DNA of 64,000 nucleotides from Weissella fangxianensis (GCF_024718545.1 NZ_JAMXDB010000007.1:1-64000); one strand, 5' to 3'; counted from the first letter of the stretch, positions 19,137 through 28,486 are shown. The notes: generated by a model from the sequence alone, not told the origin. A program made the numbers and translations.

Positions 19137-19211
19137 TCACTTGCGTCGCCACTGTCGTACAAATAACCAAATTCCTAAGATAATAGCCAAACAAACCAGG
19201 ACAATATCCAT
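19137..19211 (-). CDS. Possible 24-aa membrane peptide
   Basis: ATG-initiated frame encoding MDIVLVCLAIILGIWLFVRQ followed by a WRRK tail. This is one hydrophobic helix with a basic end, the layout of small membrane proteins and type I toxins. An AAAGG sits only two bases before the ATG, which is too close for a good site. The frame lies between the galE terminator and the repeat array. There is no database support and no clear antisense RNA; it may be a chance frame. Confidence 0.3.
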   Translation of the reverse strand: MDIVLVCLAIILGIWLFVRQWRRK

Positions 19212-19224
19212 GACCTTTCTTAAA

Positions 19225-19283
19225 TAAAAAAGACCAATGTCTCCGTACTTGAACGATTATTCAAGATACTTCATACATTGATC
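19225..19283 (-). terminator. galE terminator
   Basis: On the minus strand GATCAATGT (19275-19283) pairs with ACATTGGTC (19232-19240), enclosing a second CTTGAA/TTCAAG hairpin. A T6 tract follows. It starts 14 bases after the galE stop. Confidence 0.75.
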
Positions 19284-19296
19284 TATTGTTTACTGC

Positions 19297-20289
19297 TTAC
19301 CGATCACCATAACCATTTGGATGGGTTTGATGCCAGTTCCAAGCGGTACTAATAATTTCTTTCACATCATCATAATTAGGTTCCCAGCCAAGGACTTCGC
19401 GTGCCTTGTCTGATGAAGCAACCAATGAATCAGGGTCACCAGCGCGACGAGGAGCAACTTCAGCAGGAATTGGTTGACCAGTTGCTTCACGCGCAGCTTC
19501 TACCATTTGCTTAACTGAGAAACCATTAGCTGATCCCAAGTTAAACTGATTTGACTCATTACCCTTAGCTAGATAATCCAAAGCCAACACATGTGCATCG
19601 GCCAAGTCCATCACATGTACATAATCACGGACGTTAAAACCATCTGGCGTATTATAATCATCACCAAACATCATGATCTTCTCACGTTGACCCAAAGCTG
19701 TTTGCAAAATAATTGGTACCAAATGCGTCTCAGTTGGGTGGTCTTCACCAATTGAGCCATCAGCCTTAGCTCCTGCGACGTTAAAGTAACGCAAAGCAAC
19801 CCACTTTAATCCATAAGCTTGATCAGCCCACTTCATAATGTGCTCCATTTGTAACTTTGATTCACCATAAGGATTGATTGGATTTTGTGGCGTTGTTTCC
19901 TTAATAGGATTTTCCTTAGCCACACCATATGTTGCAGCTGTTGATGAGAAGACAATTTGCTTCACATCAAAGTCCAACATCACTTCCAACAAGTTAATCA
20001 TACCGTAAACGTTGTTATCGAAGTACTTTAATGGCTTTTCAACAGATTCCGGTACGATTGAAGAAGCTGCAAAGTGAACAACTTGATCAATATTTTCCTT
20101 TTCAAACACTTCAGTCAATGCTGCCTTATCACGAATATCAACTTCGTAAAATGGCACCCCCTCAGGTACTGAAGCACGATGTCCCGTCAACAAATTGTCA
20201 ACAACAACAACGTCACGATGGTCAGCTAGTAACGTAGCTACCATATGAGAACCAATGTAGCCAGCTCCCCCTAATACTAATACAGACAT
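19297..20289 (-). CDS. galE: UDP-glucose 4-epimerase
   Basis: 330 residues, an extended short-chain dehydrogenase. It interconverts UDP-galactose and UDP-glucose for the Leloir pathway and cell-surface glycan synthesis. Seen: NAD-binding GGAGYIGSH (about 7-15), catalytic SSTAATYG and YGESK (Tyr-x3-Lys), and [28 protein letters not shown] precedes the ATG. No other Leloir genes are adjacent. It follows the thioesterase gene by 39 bases and may share its transcript. Confidence 0.96.
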   Translation of the reverse strand: MSVLVLGGAGYIGSHMVATLLADHRDVVVVDNLLTGHRASVPEGVPFYEVDIRDKAALTEVFEKENIDQVVHFAASSIVPESVEKPLKYFDNNVYGMINLLEVMLDFDVKQIVFSSTAATYGVAKENPIKETTPQNPINPYGESKLQMEHIMKWADQAYGLKWVALRYFNVAGAKADGSIGEDHPTETHLVPIILQTALGQREKIMMFGDDYNTPDGFNVRDYVHVMDLADAHVLALDYLAKGNESNQFNLGSANGFSVKQMVEAAREATGQPIPAEVAPRRAGDPDSLVASSDKAREVLGWEPNYDDVKEIISTAWNWHQTHPNGYGDR

Positions 20290-20328
20290 ATCAACTCTCC
20301 TTATTGTCTTAATTACTTTTAGTTTAGC

Positions 20329-21072
20329 CTAATTATTTGTTGCCGTCCACTCGATTGTGGCTTCAGCTGAAAGCACATCCCCAAACCAAATACGGTGTTT
20401 TGTGACATTATCAACAAGTTGCACTTCTGATTTAATTTTATTACCAGGCAAAACTTCGTGCTCATACTTAATGTTCATAGATGTTGGCTCATGACTTGTC
20501 AAAAATTCGACCGGTAGGACATCGCTCATCCATTCAGCATATTTAGAATTATTCACATGATGATTAGAATCAATGTCTAAGTACCGGACCACATATTCTT
20601 GCACATAATCAGCATCACGCGTTTCATCAAATGGTGTTACTTCAGGATCACGCGGGATTTTACGAACATGTTCTGGCTGATAAGCTTCTGCCATATCTTT
20701 GGGAATACGGGCTAACTTTCGTTTATTCATATCAATCATTGAAAATAAACCGTTCATAATCACAAGATCATTACCGTCGGCATCAATTAATCGATACTCA
20801 CGTTTAGCAAAGAAAGGATTAAATTGCTTGGCTTTAGTCATTAGCGTAATGGTTTCACCGTCTTTTGGCCGCCGATTAATTGTGACTAGTTGTTGTAATA
20901 CGATCCATCCCAGTCCCTTGGCATGGGTATATTCCGGCCCAATTTCCAAATCAATCGCTTGTTGCGTTGAACTTAAAATTGCCAAATTATAAATCATTGG
21001 TAAACTCAATTTACCGGTGACATCTGCTTCATAGTAAACCACATCATGTGGCATACGGAATTCTACAGCCAT
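20329..21072 (-). CDS. Acyl-ACP thioesterase
   Basis: 247 residues with two hot-dog domains. It hydrolyses acyl-ACP to release free fatty acid. The second domain contains the catalytic pattern Asp-x-Asn-x-His-x-x-Asn (DIDSNHHVNNSKYAEWM, about 165-181), where Asn and His are the key residues. The start abuts the rsmI stop at 21072, so it is in the dnaX-to-galE gene string. Chain specificity cannot be read from the sequence. Confidence 0.9.
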   Translation of the reverse strand: MAVEFRMPHDVVYYEADVTGKLSLPMIYNLAILSSTQQAIDLEIGPEYTHAKGLGWIVLQQLVTINRRPKDGETITLMTKAKQFNPFFAKREYRLIDADGNDLVIMNGLFSMIDMNKRKLARIPKDMAEAYQPEHVRKIPRDPEVTPFDETRDADYVQEYVVRYLDIDSNHHVNNSKYAEWMSDVLPVEFLTSHEPTSMNIKYEHEVLPGNKIKSEVQLVDNVTKHRIWFGDVLSAEATIEWTATNN

Positions 21073-21950
21073 TATTTATTCTCTCCTTGATATTTTAAAT
21101 AAAGTGCCTGGCGATCAAGCGACCGTTGTTTCGCAATTTTTTTAATCGCCGCAGTTGGTTTCAAACCACCTGCTACTAATTCTTTAACCGCATCAACCGC
21201 TGACAGTTCAGCTAATGGATCTTCGTCTGAATTTTCGGTTACGTCATCATTCCCAGCAACAAGAACCACGAATTCACCACGGACCTCATTGCTGGTTGTC
21301 CAAGCAACCAATTCTGCGACCGTTCCGCGCAAAAACTCTTCATAACGTTTCGTAAGTTCGCGTGCTAATACAACTTGACGCTCAGCACCAAATGCTTTTT
21401 CAATAGACTGTAATGTCTTACCTAGACGGTGAGGAGCCTCATAAAAAATCATTGTTTCCTGATGGGCTTTGAGCGTTTCAAGTTCACGTAATTGTTCTTT
21501 TGGTTTCCGTGGTAAAAAGCCATAGAACATGAATGGCTGTGGTGCCAAACCAGACGCAATCAATGCTGTGATTCCCGCACTAGCACCAGGAATAGGCACG
21601 ACTGGTACATCAGCTAAAATGGCGGCTTTCACCAATTCATGTCCCGGATCTGATATTGACGGCATCCCCGCATCTGACACCTGCGCGATACTCTCTCCTG
21701 CTTGAAGACGCGCGACTAATTCCGGAATACGTGTTTCCTTATTGTGTTCGTGAAAAGAGATTTGCTTCGTTGTAATTTCAAACTGATTCAGCAATTGTTG
21801 TGTATGCCGCGTATCTTCAGCAGCAATCACATCCACCGCTTGCATAACTTGAATTGAACGGTTGGTCATATCTCCAAGATTTCCAATGGGTGTTGGTACT
21901 AGATATAAAGTACCGACCGTCTGTTTGCCAAAACTCTTTTGTTGTTTCAT
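21072..21950 (-). CDS. rsmI: 16S rRNA (cytidine1402-2'-O)-methyltransferase
   Basis: 292 residues of the tetrapyrrole-methylase fold. It methylates the ribose of C1402 in the decoding centre. Seen: GTLYLVPTPIGNLGDMTNRS, IAAEDTRHTQQLLNQF, VSDAGMPSISDPGHELV and GASAGITALIASGL (S-adenosylmethionine binding). The C-terminal helical domain is also present. It overlaps holB by four bases. In many Bacillales/Lactobacillales yabA lies between these genes; it is absent here. Confidence 0.95.
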   Translation of the reverse strand: MKQQKSFGKQTVGTLYLVPTPIGNLGDMTNRSIQVMQAVDVIAAEDTRHTQQLLNQFEITTKQISFHEHNKETRIPELVARLQAGESIAQVSDAGMPSISDPGHELVKAAILADVPVVPIPGASAGITALIASGLAPQPFMFYGFLPRKPKEQLRELETLKAHQETMIFYEAPHRLGKTLQSIEKAFGAERQVVLARELTKRYEEFLRGTVAELVAWTTSNEVRGEFVVLVAGNDDVTENSDEDPLAELSAVDAVKELVAGGLKPTAAIKKIAKQRSLDRQALYLKYQGENK

Positions 21951-22951
21951 GATAAACCTGCTAACTTAAATTGACTTTCCAGTATCGTTGCTTCTAATGT
22001 TGTTTGAAAATTAATGTTTTTTTCTAAGCGCTGTGGAGCTGCTAATACGATGCTAATGACAGCCAATAACGTTTCTGTTTTAAAGTGCTGGGCAGTATTT
22101 GCCCACGTATCTGTAAAACGGCTATCCTGTACCCCTGCTTTTAACAATAGAATATCGCGCCAAGCTTGTGCCAACATCATCAATAAGGTTTTACTGTGTG
22201 CTGTATCCAATGCCAATGGCACATAAACCGTTTGTACTAAAGTAAAAGCTTGATCGGAATTTTTTAATATCGTTGATACCAAATCAATCGTTGCCTGTGT
22301 AGCCTGTTCAAACCAATCGTCAGTTAACCATTCTTCAGCAACAACTGTACTATCCGTTAATGCTTGTACCAAGGGGACCTGTTTTGCCGTATAACCCATC
22401 GCCAACAATTCTTCTTTAAACTGTTCATCGCTCACTGCTGAAAAATTAATTACTTGTGTTCGTGAAATAATTGTCGGTAAGATTTGCGACCGATTTTCAG
22501 CAATCAAAATAGCCGTTTGCCCTTGGGCTGGCTCCTCAATGAACTTCAATAATCCATTGGCAGCACTAGTCGTCATCGTATCAGCGCCCCCAACAATGAA
22601 AATTTTTTGTTGACCTTCTACAGCAGTTTTCGTAAATTCATCCTTCAAAAAGCGCACTTGATCGACCTTAATACTTTTACCATCGGGCTGTACCTCAATG
22701 ACATCGGGGTGTTCATGTTGCATAATCCGCTGACATTGATCACATGTACCATCAGGTTGTCCATCAGGCGTGACATGCTGACACATCAAGCGCATAGCTA
22801 GCCAATCCGCAACTAATTCTTGTCCCCGACCAGCTGGTCCAGTAAATAAAAAAGCGTGAGCAAGCTGTTGACTTGCTAACGCCTTTTGTAGTTGCGCAAT
22901 CAATTGGGGCTGTAACGCCATAACACGCGTAATTAATTCTTTGGCGTTCAT
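21947..22951 (-). CDS. holB: DNA polymerase III subunit delta'
   Basis: 334 residues from MNAKELITRV; the ATG has AAGAGG five bases upstream and is preferred to the GTG two codons earlier. It is a clamp-loader subunit acting with DnaX. The N-terminal AAA+ domain has a degenerate P-loop (TGPAGRGQE, no GKT), as expected for the non-hydrolysing delta' subunit. A cysteine cluster (C...CDQC) and SRTQVINFSA sensor region follow. It sits in a tmk-darA-holB-rsmI string typical of Firmicutes. Confidence 0.93.
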   Translation of the reverse strand: MNAKELITRVMALQPQLIAQLQKALASQQLAHAFLFTGPAGRGQELVADWLAMRLMCQHVTPDGQPDGTCDQCQRIMQHEHPDVIEVQPDGKSIKVDQVRFLKDEFTKTAVEGQQKIFIVGGADTMTTSAANGLLKFIEEPAQGQTAILIAENRSQILPTIISRTQVINFSAVSDEQFKEELLAMGYTAKQVPLVQALTDSTVVAEEWLTDDWFEQATQATIDLVSTILKNSDQAFTLVQTVYVPLALDTAHSKTLLMMLAQAWRDILLLKAGVQDSRFTDTWANTAQHFKTETLLAVISIVLAAPQRLEKNINFQTTLEATILESQFKLAGLS

Positions 22952-22960
22952 GAGCACCTC

Positions 22961-23290
22961 TTAGAAGCGGTGGAATTGTTCAACATCTTGAACAAATACC
23001 GTCGCACCACCAACCTGAACTTCCATCGGTGTGGCAGCTGTTGATTCCATTGACACATCAAGACTAACTGCTGGTGTCATAAATTGCTTACGTGTATGTG
23101 ATGTATCATGGATCAAGTCCAACACCTCTTGTACACGATCATCTTCAATACCGATCATAAAAGTCGTGTTTCCAGAGCGAAGGAACCCACCAGATGTTGC
23201 TAGTCGTGTTGCGCGAACATTCGCCTTCACAAACTTGCCACCTAATTTATTAGCATCCTTGTCTTGTACAATTGCGATAATCATCTTCAT
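22961..23290 (-). CDS. darA: Cyclic-di-AMP receptor DarA (PstA/YaaQ)
   Basis: 109 residues from MKMIIAIVQDKDANKLGGKF, matching the usual PstA/DarA length; AGGAGG is ten bases upstream. It is a trimeric PII-like protein that binds c-di-AMP. Seen: VRATRLATSGGFLRSGNTTF and GIEDDRVQEVLDLI, the ligand-contact region. It lies between tmk and holB as in Bacillus (yaaQ). Its downstream targets are not known from this sequence. Confidence 0.93.
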   Translation of the reverse strand: MKMIIAIVQDKDANKLGGKFVKANVRATRLATSGGFLRSGNTTFMIGIEDDRVQEVLDLIHDTSHTRKQFMTPAVSLDVSMESTAATPMEVQVGGATVFVQDVEQFHRF

Positions 23291-23304
23291 AATGTGGAAA
23301 CCTC

Positions 23305-23949
23305 CTAGTCGTGCATACCAAGTATTGGCATTAATGCTGTCCATGTATCTGTTATAACATCAGCCAAGTCTTGCTCGGCATTAATAATTAGAAACCGTTC
23401 TGGATATTGCGCAGCCAACTGATGATAAGCATCAGTTACCCGTTGATGAAATGAAAGTGCTTCAACATCTAAACGATTAATCTCATCTTGACGGTTTTCC
23501 TGAATTCGTTGTAACCCAACTTCAGGACGAATATCTAAGTAAACAGTTGCTGTTGGCATGACGCCTTTGGTAGCAAATTGATTAATCGTTGTCACTGACT
23601 CAATCCCCAAATCACGACCACCACCTTGATAGGCAATGGAACTATCGACGTAACGATCACTTACAACAACCTTATCCGCTGCTAATGCTGGTAAGACTGT
23701 ATCCACTAAATGTTGTCGACGTGAGGCTGCATAGAGTAAAGCTTCTGTCCAAGCATCCATACTGGGTAAATTAGGATCTAAAACCAGGTCACGAATCGCT
23801 TCAGCAACTTGACTATCTTTGCCGCCTGGTTCTCTTGTTAAAACTAATTTGTCACCTAGTAACGGCGTCAACCTTTGCACGATTGCTCGTAGCACCGATG
23901 TTTTCCCCGCGCCATCAGGACCCTCAAATGTGATAAATGTCCCTGACAT
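23305..23949 (-). CDS. tmk: Thymidylate kinase
   Basis: 214 residues. It phosphorylates dTMP to dTDP. Seen: P-loop FEGPDGAGKTS (about 8-18), REPGG near 39, DRYVDSSIAYQGGGR and a lysine/arginine-containing LID. It begins a transcript: an extended -10 promoter lies 35 bases upstream. Confidence 0.96.
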   Translation of the reverse strand: MSGTFITFEGPDGAGKTSVLRAIVQRLTPLLGDKLVLTREPGGKDSQVAEAIRDLVLDPNLPSMDAWTEALLYAASRRQHLVDTVLPALAADKVVVSDRYVDSSIAYQGGGRDLGIESVTTINQFATKGVMPTATVYLDIRPEVGLQRIQENRQDEINRLDVEALSFHQRVTDAYHQLAAQYPERFLIINAEQDLADVITDTWTALMPILGMHD

Positions 23950-23983
23950 GTATTCACCGCTTTCTAATTATTCTATATTTTTT

Positions 23984-23992
23984 ATTATACCA
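23984..23992 (-). promoter_or_regulatory. Extended -10 promoter of tmk
   Basis: Minus strand TGG followed by TATAAT (23984-23989), i.e. a TG-extended -10 box, about 35 bases before the tmk ATG. No good -35 is visible, as is common with extended -10 promoters. Confidence 0.5.
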
Positions 23993-24033
23993 AAAAGAAG
24001 CCGATACAAAATAGTTTCGACCCCTTATTTAGT

Positions 24034-24057
24034 AAATTACCCAAAAAATGGTAATTT
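24034..24057 (-). terminator. Hairpin after yaaL
   Basis: AAATTACC (24050-24057 on the minus strand) pairs with GGTAATTT (24034-24041) across an eight-base T-rich loop. The T tract after the stem is poor, so this is a weak terminator candidate separating the recR-yaaL transcript from tmk. Confidence 0.4.
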
Positions 24058-24082
24058 TATATACCTTTTGCTATCTTTTACA

Positions 24083-24346
24083 TTACTCGGGATGAACAAA
24101 TGCAGTTGACCAATGGCCCTTCATACCCCTTTGTCGGGCAGCACGTAGTAAAAAGAAATATTTTTGCTTGGCTTTGGCCGTCTCTGCCTTAATCATCCGT
24201 GGGGCAATATCACTTTCAAACATGGCTGTCTCAGAATTACGTGCTTTTTCATACTCGTATTTCGCATGTTCGATAGCGTCTGACAAACGTTTATCATACG
24301 CTTGTTGGTCAAATTTTGGACGCTTACTATGTAACTTAAATATCAC
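24083..24346 (-). CDS. yaaL: YaaL family protein (DUF2508)
   Basis: 87 residues, highly charged and mostly helical ([41 protein letters not shown]). It matches the small YaaL proteins encoded next to recR in Firmicutes; function unknown. It overlaps recR by four bases, so it is translated from the dnaX-ybaB-recR message. Confidence 0.8.
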   Translation of the reverse strand: MIFKLHSKRPKFDQQAYDKRLSDAIEHAKYEYEKARNSETAMFESDIAPRMIKAETAKAKQKYFFLLRAARQRGMKGHWSTAFVHPE

Positions 24347-24942
24347 AGCTGTGTCCTCCCTTCAACTGCCTTAATCAACGTAATTTGATCAGCATAATCA
24401 ATATCACTACCAACTGATAGTCCCGTTGCTAATCGCGACACCTTGATGCCTGCTGGTTTTAGTAACCGTGACAGATACATGGCGGTTGCTTCTCCCTCAG
24501 CATTGGCATTGGTTGCAACAATCACTTCTTGAATCGTTTCGTCTTTTTGCAAACGGTTAACCAGCGTCTCAATGTTGATGTCATCCGGTCCCTTACCCTC
24601 AAGCGGTGATAATACGCCATGTAAGACATGGTACAAGCCACGATATTCGCCTGTATTTTCAATCGCCATCAAATCTTTCACTTCGGCAACCACTAGTACT
24701 TGGCTCTGATCACGACTGTCATCCGAACAAATCACACAGGGATCCGTTTCGGTTAAGTTACCACATACTGAGCAGAATTGAAGATCACGTTTTGCAGAAA
24801 TCAACGATTGCGCAAAACTAGTGACGTCTTCTTCTGGCATATCGATTGTATAAAACGCTAGCCGTGTTGCAGTTTTTATGCCAATACCTGGTAATTTTGT
24901 ATAACTATCAATTAATTTTGCAATCGGCTCTGGATACTGCAT
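24343..24942 (-). CDS. recR: Recombination protein RecR
   Basis: 199 residues. It works with RecF and RecO in gap repair. Seen: N-terminal helix-hairpin-helix [16 protein letters not shown], a C4 zinc finger ([16 protein letters not shown]), and a Toprim domain ([20 protein letters not shown]). C-terminal Walker-B-like residues and [12 protein letters not shown] close the protein. It lies downstream of dnaX and ybaB in the classical order. Confidence 0.96.
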   Translation of the reverse strand: MQYPEPIAKLIDSYTKLPGIGIKTATRLAFYTIDMPEEDVTSFAQSLISAKRDLQFCSVCGNLTETDPCVICSDDSRDQSQVLVVAEVKDLMAIENTGEYRGLYHVLHGVLSPLEGKGPDDINIETLVNRLQKDETIQEVIVATNANAEGEATAMYLSRLLKPAGIKVSRLATGLSVGSDIDYADQITLIKAVEGRTQL

Positions 24943-24967
24943 ACATCTGCCTTCTTTCTACAGCCTT

Positions 24968-25276
24968 TTAGAACATACCCTTTGGCGCAAATTGTCCCAA
25001 ACGCTTTTGTGAATCTTGATCAATTTGCTTCAATGCATCATTTACGGCAACAATAACCATATCTGATAAGCTATCTACATCTTCTGGATCAACAATATCT
25101 TCATTGATTTGTAGGTCCTTTAGTTCACGATCACCATTGAATGTGGCTAAAACGACATCTGATGGTGCATGACCGATATAATCAGTCTTAGCAATAGCAG
25201 CTTGCTCATCTTCCATTTGCTTTTGCATCTTCTTAGCTTGCTTCATCATTTGTTGCATATTTTGTCCACCGAACAT
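24968..25276 (-). CDS. Nucleoid-associated protein, YbaB/EbfC family
   Basis: 102 residues. An N-terminal methionine/lysine/glutamine-rich helix (MQQMMKQAKKMQKQMEDEQA) leads into a small beta domain, ending GQFAPKGMF. Family members are DNA-binding dimers associated with dnaX and recR. It is 24 bases after dnaX with its own GGA-type site (GAAATGA...). Confidence 0.92.
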   Translation of the reverse strand: MFGGQNMQQMMKQAKKMQKQMEDEQAAIAKTDYIGHAPSDVVLATFNGDRELKDLQINEDIVDPEDVDSLSDMVIVAVNDALKQIDQDSQKRLGQFAPKGMF

Positions 25277-25300
25277 TTATCATTTCCTCATTTCTTATAT

Positions 25301-27049
25301 TTAATCATCAATTTCTTCGACGATTGACTCATCAAAAATTGTTTTTGCTTCTGTTACTAAATTATCTTCTGTTGTATCTGCTTTTTCTTCAATATCAGGA
25401 TTAACTGCTGGTGCTTGTTGTTTGTGCTTTGGTAACTGGGCAACAAACTTTGAACGCAATACCGGCCAACTTTCCGTCGTAATAAAGACCAGCTGGCGCT
25501 CATGCTGCGCTTGCGTTAATTCACGAATTTGCGTGACCATTGTCTGCAATAAATCAGGTTTGCGCATCGCATTGGCCCGAATAACATCAAAATCAAAGGC
25601 AACGACTAGACCATTACTAGATGCCGCAATTGGGCGCGCAACATTCAGCATCGCCTGCTCAGGCACTGGCAGCATATTAATCATGTCACCCCAAATTGCT
25701 GTTACCCGATCCAAATCACCACGAGTGGCTTCAGACAATACACCAAACACTGCTGCTTGATCTTCACTAACGTGTGGTGCAACCCGCGAGTTTTCGCTAG
25801 TCACTGGCTTTGGTTCTGACACTGGCTGAGACCGTTTCTCTTCGTGAGACACTGACTGTGCTGGTTCAGATGCTGGACTAGGAGTTGGCTGTTGCTCCGA
25901 TGACTGACGATCTGTTTGCACAGCCGTAGCAACTGGATCAACTGCTGACGAAACTGATGAAACAACTTGGCCTTGACCAACCGGTTGACTCAGCTTAACA
26001 GTCAACACTTCAAGATAAATAGCAGGTCGGTTCGTAAATCGTAATTGTTGCTGTGTATTATTTAGTGTATCAATCATGTTGTACCAAATATTTGCCGATT
26101 GCGTTTTTGCTAACTGCGTAAACGTCTCATCCGGTACCAACGTTACCAACTCAGGCGCTTCAGTATACAGCAATAAATCGCGCGCGTAACTAATCAAATC
26201 TTCCACAAAACGGTTAGCATCTTTACCTTCATCCAAAACTTCAGACAATTTTGCTAACCCTTGCTTAGTATTTTGGTTAACGACTGCTTCAACGTATTTA
26301 CCAAGTAATGTCTGGGTAACTGATCCGGTAACTAACAATGCGTTTTCCAACGTGACATGACCGTCACCAAACGATAGTGCCTGATCTAAAATACTTAATG
26401 CATCACGCATTCCCCCGTCAGCCGCATTGGCAATCACTTTTAGCGCAGCTTCATCATACGTATTGCCACGTTGATCTAAGATATAAATCATCCGTTCATA
26501 TGCTGATTGCGCATTGATTCGCTTAAAATCAAAACGTTGCGTACGTGAAATAATAGTTGCCGGAATTTTCTGTGGCTCAGTTGTTGCCAAAATAAAAATA
26601 ACGTTAGCAGGTGGCTCTTCCAGCGTTTTTAGTAAGGCATTAAAAGCACCTGTTGAGAGCATATGCACCTCATCGATGATATATACTTTATATTTTGCCT
26701 GCGTTGGTGCATAAGTCACATCTTCACGAATTTCACGAATCTCATCGACCCCATTATTTGATGCCGCATCCAGTTCAACAATGTCGCCAAGTGTACCATT
26801 ATCAGCCGCCTGGCAAATCTCACAAGTACCGTCTGGTTCACCATCCACGGGATGTAAACAATTAATCGCCTTCGCAAAAATCTTGGCCGCTGAGGTTTTA
26901 CCCGTTCCCCTAGGGCCATTGAACAAATAAGCATGGGTTATTTGCCCAGTAATAATGGCATTTTTTAAAGTCTTGGTCACGATTTCTTGACCAATCATAT
27001 CGCTAAATTTTTGTGGACGCCATGTCCGATATAACGCCTGATATGCCAT
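25301..27049 (-). CDS. dnaX: DNA polymerase III subunits gamma and tau
   Basis: 582 residues from MAYQALYRTWRPQKFSDMIG; AAAGGGG lies nine bases before this ATG, whereas the in-frame codon at 27070 overlaps that site. It is the ATPase of the clamp loader. Seen: Walker A GPRGTGKTSA (about 45-54), a Cys-rich zinc module with CEIC, Walker B DEVHMLS, and SRTQRFDFKRI sensor region. A proline/serine/glutamate-rich linker (about 370-430) is followed by the C-terminal domain. No obvious slippery heptamer for gamma production was seen. Confidence 0.95.
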   Translation of the reverse strand: MAYQALYRTWRPQKFSDMIGQEIVTKTLKNAIITGQITHAYLFNGPRGTGKTSAAKIFAKAINCLHPVDGEPDGTCEICQAADNGTLGDIVELDAASNNGVDEIREIREDVTYAPTQAKYKVYIIDEVHMLSTGAFNALLKTLEEPPANVIFILATTEPQKIPATIISRTQRFDFKRINAQSAYERMIYILDQRGNTYDEAALKVIANAADGGMRDALSILDQALSFGDGHVTLENALLVTGSVTQTLLGKYVEAVVNQNTKQGLAKLSEVLDEGKDANRFVEDLISYARDLLLYTEAPELVTLVPDETFTQLAKTQSANIWYNMIDTLNNTQQQLRFTNRPAIYLEVLTVKLSQPVGQGQVVSSVSSAVDPVATAVQTDRQSSEQQPTPSPASEPAQSVSHEEKRSQPVSEPKPVTSENSRVAPHVSEDQAAVFGVLSEATRGDLDRVTAIWGDMINMLPVPEQAMLNVARPIAASSNGLVVAFDFDVIRANAMRKPDLLQTMVTQIRELTQAQHERQLVFITTESWPVLRSKFVAQLPKHKQQAPAVNPDIEEKADTTEDNLVTEAKTIFDESIVEEIDD

Positions 27050-27209
27050 GACTTGTGACCCCTTTCTCATCAGCTATTTTTCACTGACCTATTTGTAACT
27101 ATCATTAATAATAATATCAGAAAAAGCCTTGTGATAACAGCTGACTTTCAGACTTTTGACCAGCGTTTAGGCTAAACATTTTTGGAAAATAAATAAAAAA
27201 ATTCCAGAC

Positions 27210-27246
27210 AAAAAGAGACCAGAACATTTCTTATGTTCCAGTCTCT
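27210..27246 (-). terminator. SRP RNA terminator
   Basis: Arms 27214-27227 and 27233-27246 pair with two wobbles, followed on the minus strand by TTTTTG. It ends the SRP RNA transcript before the dnaX operon. Confidence 0.8.
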
Positions 27247-27247
27247 A

Positions 27248-27342
27248 CTAAATTGCTTAAGAAGTGAAGCACAATACACGGTCCCCTTAGTGCTGCTGCC
27301 TTCCGACCCTGACACAATTCGAAGTGCGTATTTGCCCCACGA
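27248..27342 (-). ncRNA. ffs: Signal recognition particle RNA, small bacterial type
   Basis: The minus strand contains the diagnostic SRP tip GTCAGGGTCGGAAGGCAGCA followed by GCACTAAGGGGACC, i.e. the GGAA tetraloop and asymmetric loop bound by Ffh. Flanking arms (ACGCACTTCG...and their partner near TGTGCTTCACTT) form the long hairpin. It lies between tadA and dnaX, the usual place in Lactobacillales. Ends are approximate, taken from the promoter and terminator. Confidence 0.93.
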
Positions 27343-27347
27343 ACTAT

Positions 27348-27376
27348 ATTATAGCAAGAGATTTCATTTTTGACCA
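27348..27376 (-). promoter_or_regulatory. SRP RNA promoter
   Basis: Minus strand -35 TGGTCA (27371-27376), 17 bases, and an extended -10 TGC-TATAAT (27348-27356). The -35 lies inside the last codons of tadA. Confidence 0.65.
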
Positions 27377-27891
27377 GTATTTTCTGCAGCTAAACGCCGT
27401 GCCCGCTTCTCAGCCTTTTTACGCTTTCTAACGGCCTTAAAGAATTGTTTTAGTAAGGCACTCGCTTCATCGGCACGTACGCCCGCATGAACACTTACTT
27501 GATGGTTTAGGCGCGTGTCACTCAACAATTCATACATTGATGTGACACCACCAGCTTTAGGATCAGCTGCGCCATAATATACATCTGTAATTCTAGTTTG
27601 CTGAATCAGGCCTGCGCACATAATACAAGGTTCTAATGTCACAAATAATTGTGCCTCCGGTAATCGCCATGAGTGTAGCTGCCGGTTAGCTTCTATGACT
27701 GCTTGGTACTCAGCATGTTGACTACCATCCTGCATATGCTCGCGCAAATTAAAGGCACGACTAACGACTTGCCCATTTTGGACAACGATTGCACCAATCG
27801 GGACTTCGCCAATAACAGCGGCCTTACGTGCCTCAGCTAATGCAAGACCCATAAAATAGTTAACTTGATCAGTTGTTAACGGTGCCGACAT
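27364..27891 (-). CDS. tadA: tRNA-specific adenosine deaminase
   Basis: 175 residues. It converts A34 to inosine in tRNA-Arg(ACG). Seen: the zinc site HAEYQA (about 58-63) with catalytic Glu, and PCIMCAG (PCxxC). The C-terminus has a basic tail KAVRKRKKAEKRARR. It overlaps the upstream methyltransferase gene by 23 bases. tRNA-Arg(ACG) and a tRNA-Thr(AGT), both A34 species, are encoded at 49767-50023. Confidence 0.94.
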   Translation of the reverse strand: MSAPLTTDQVNYFMGLALAEARKAAVIGEVPIGAIVVQNGQVVSRAFNLREHMQDGSQHAEYQAVIEANRQLHSWRLPEAQLFVTLEPCIMCAGLIQQTRITDVYYGAADPKAGGVTSMYELLSDTRLNHQVSVHAGVRADEASALLKQFFKAVRKRKKAEKRARRLAAENTGQK

Positions 27892-28486
27892 AGCTACTCT
27901 CCAAAATATAATATCCTTTATCTTTGGCGATTGTTTTCACATTCCCAAACAATTCAGCCATTAGCTTTTTGGCAGATGGTGCGCCCTGTTTCTTTTGTAA
28001 GACAACCGTCAATGTACCGCCAGTAACCAAGTGGTCCACTGCACCACTAATCATGTCCGTTACAATTTGCTTACCAGCTCGAACTGGTGGATTAGTCAAA
28101 ATCGCAGCAAATTTTCCTGAGACATGTTCATAGCGATCAGATTGCAGAGCGGTAATTTGTTGGCCCACCTGATTCTGTTCAGCATTACGTGCCACTAACT
28201 CCACGGCACGCTCATTAATTTCAGCAGCTACAAATTCACGATTGGGCATGCGCTTAGCCAAACTAACTGCCACCGGTCCATAGCCGGCACCCAGATCCAA
28301 AATTTTTCCTGCTGGAATATTTTGATTAAATGCTGTCAACATTATCCGTGTCCCATAGTCGACTGTTCCTTTTGAAAAAACACCTGCATCAGTCGTAAAT
28401 GTTAGCGGCTCGTCAAACAACGTAAATGTCCAAGTATGTTCATCATGTGCTGTTGTTGGATTTGCTGTGTAATAGTGTTCAGCCAT
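27869..28486 (-). CDS. Class I methyltransferase, RsmC-like
   Basis: 205 residues. The S-adenosylmethionine motif is ILDLGAGYGPVAVSLAKRMP (about 62-81). The catalytic motif NPPVRAGK (about 132-139) is the NPP-type signature of RsmC/RsmD-like N-methyltransferases. TFTTDAGVFSKGTVDYGTRI is conserved in this half-length Firmicutes family (YbxB-like). The likely target is guanine in rRNA, but this is by family only. Confidence 0.88.
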   Translation of the reverse strand: MAEHYYTANPTTAHDEHTWTFTLFDEPLTFTTDAGVFSKGTVDYGTRIMLTAFNQNIPAGKILDLGAGYGPVAVSLAKRMPNREFVAAEINERAVELVARNAEQNQVGQQITALQSDRYEHVSGKFAAILTNPPVRAGKQIVTDMISGAVDHLVTGGTLTVVLQKKQGAPSAKKLMAELFGNVKTIAKDKGYYILESSYVGTVNN

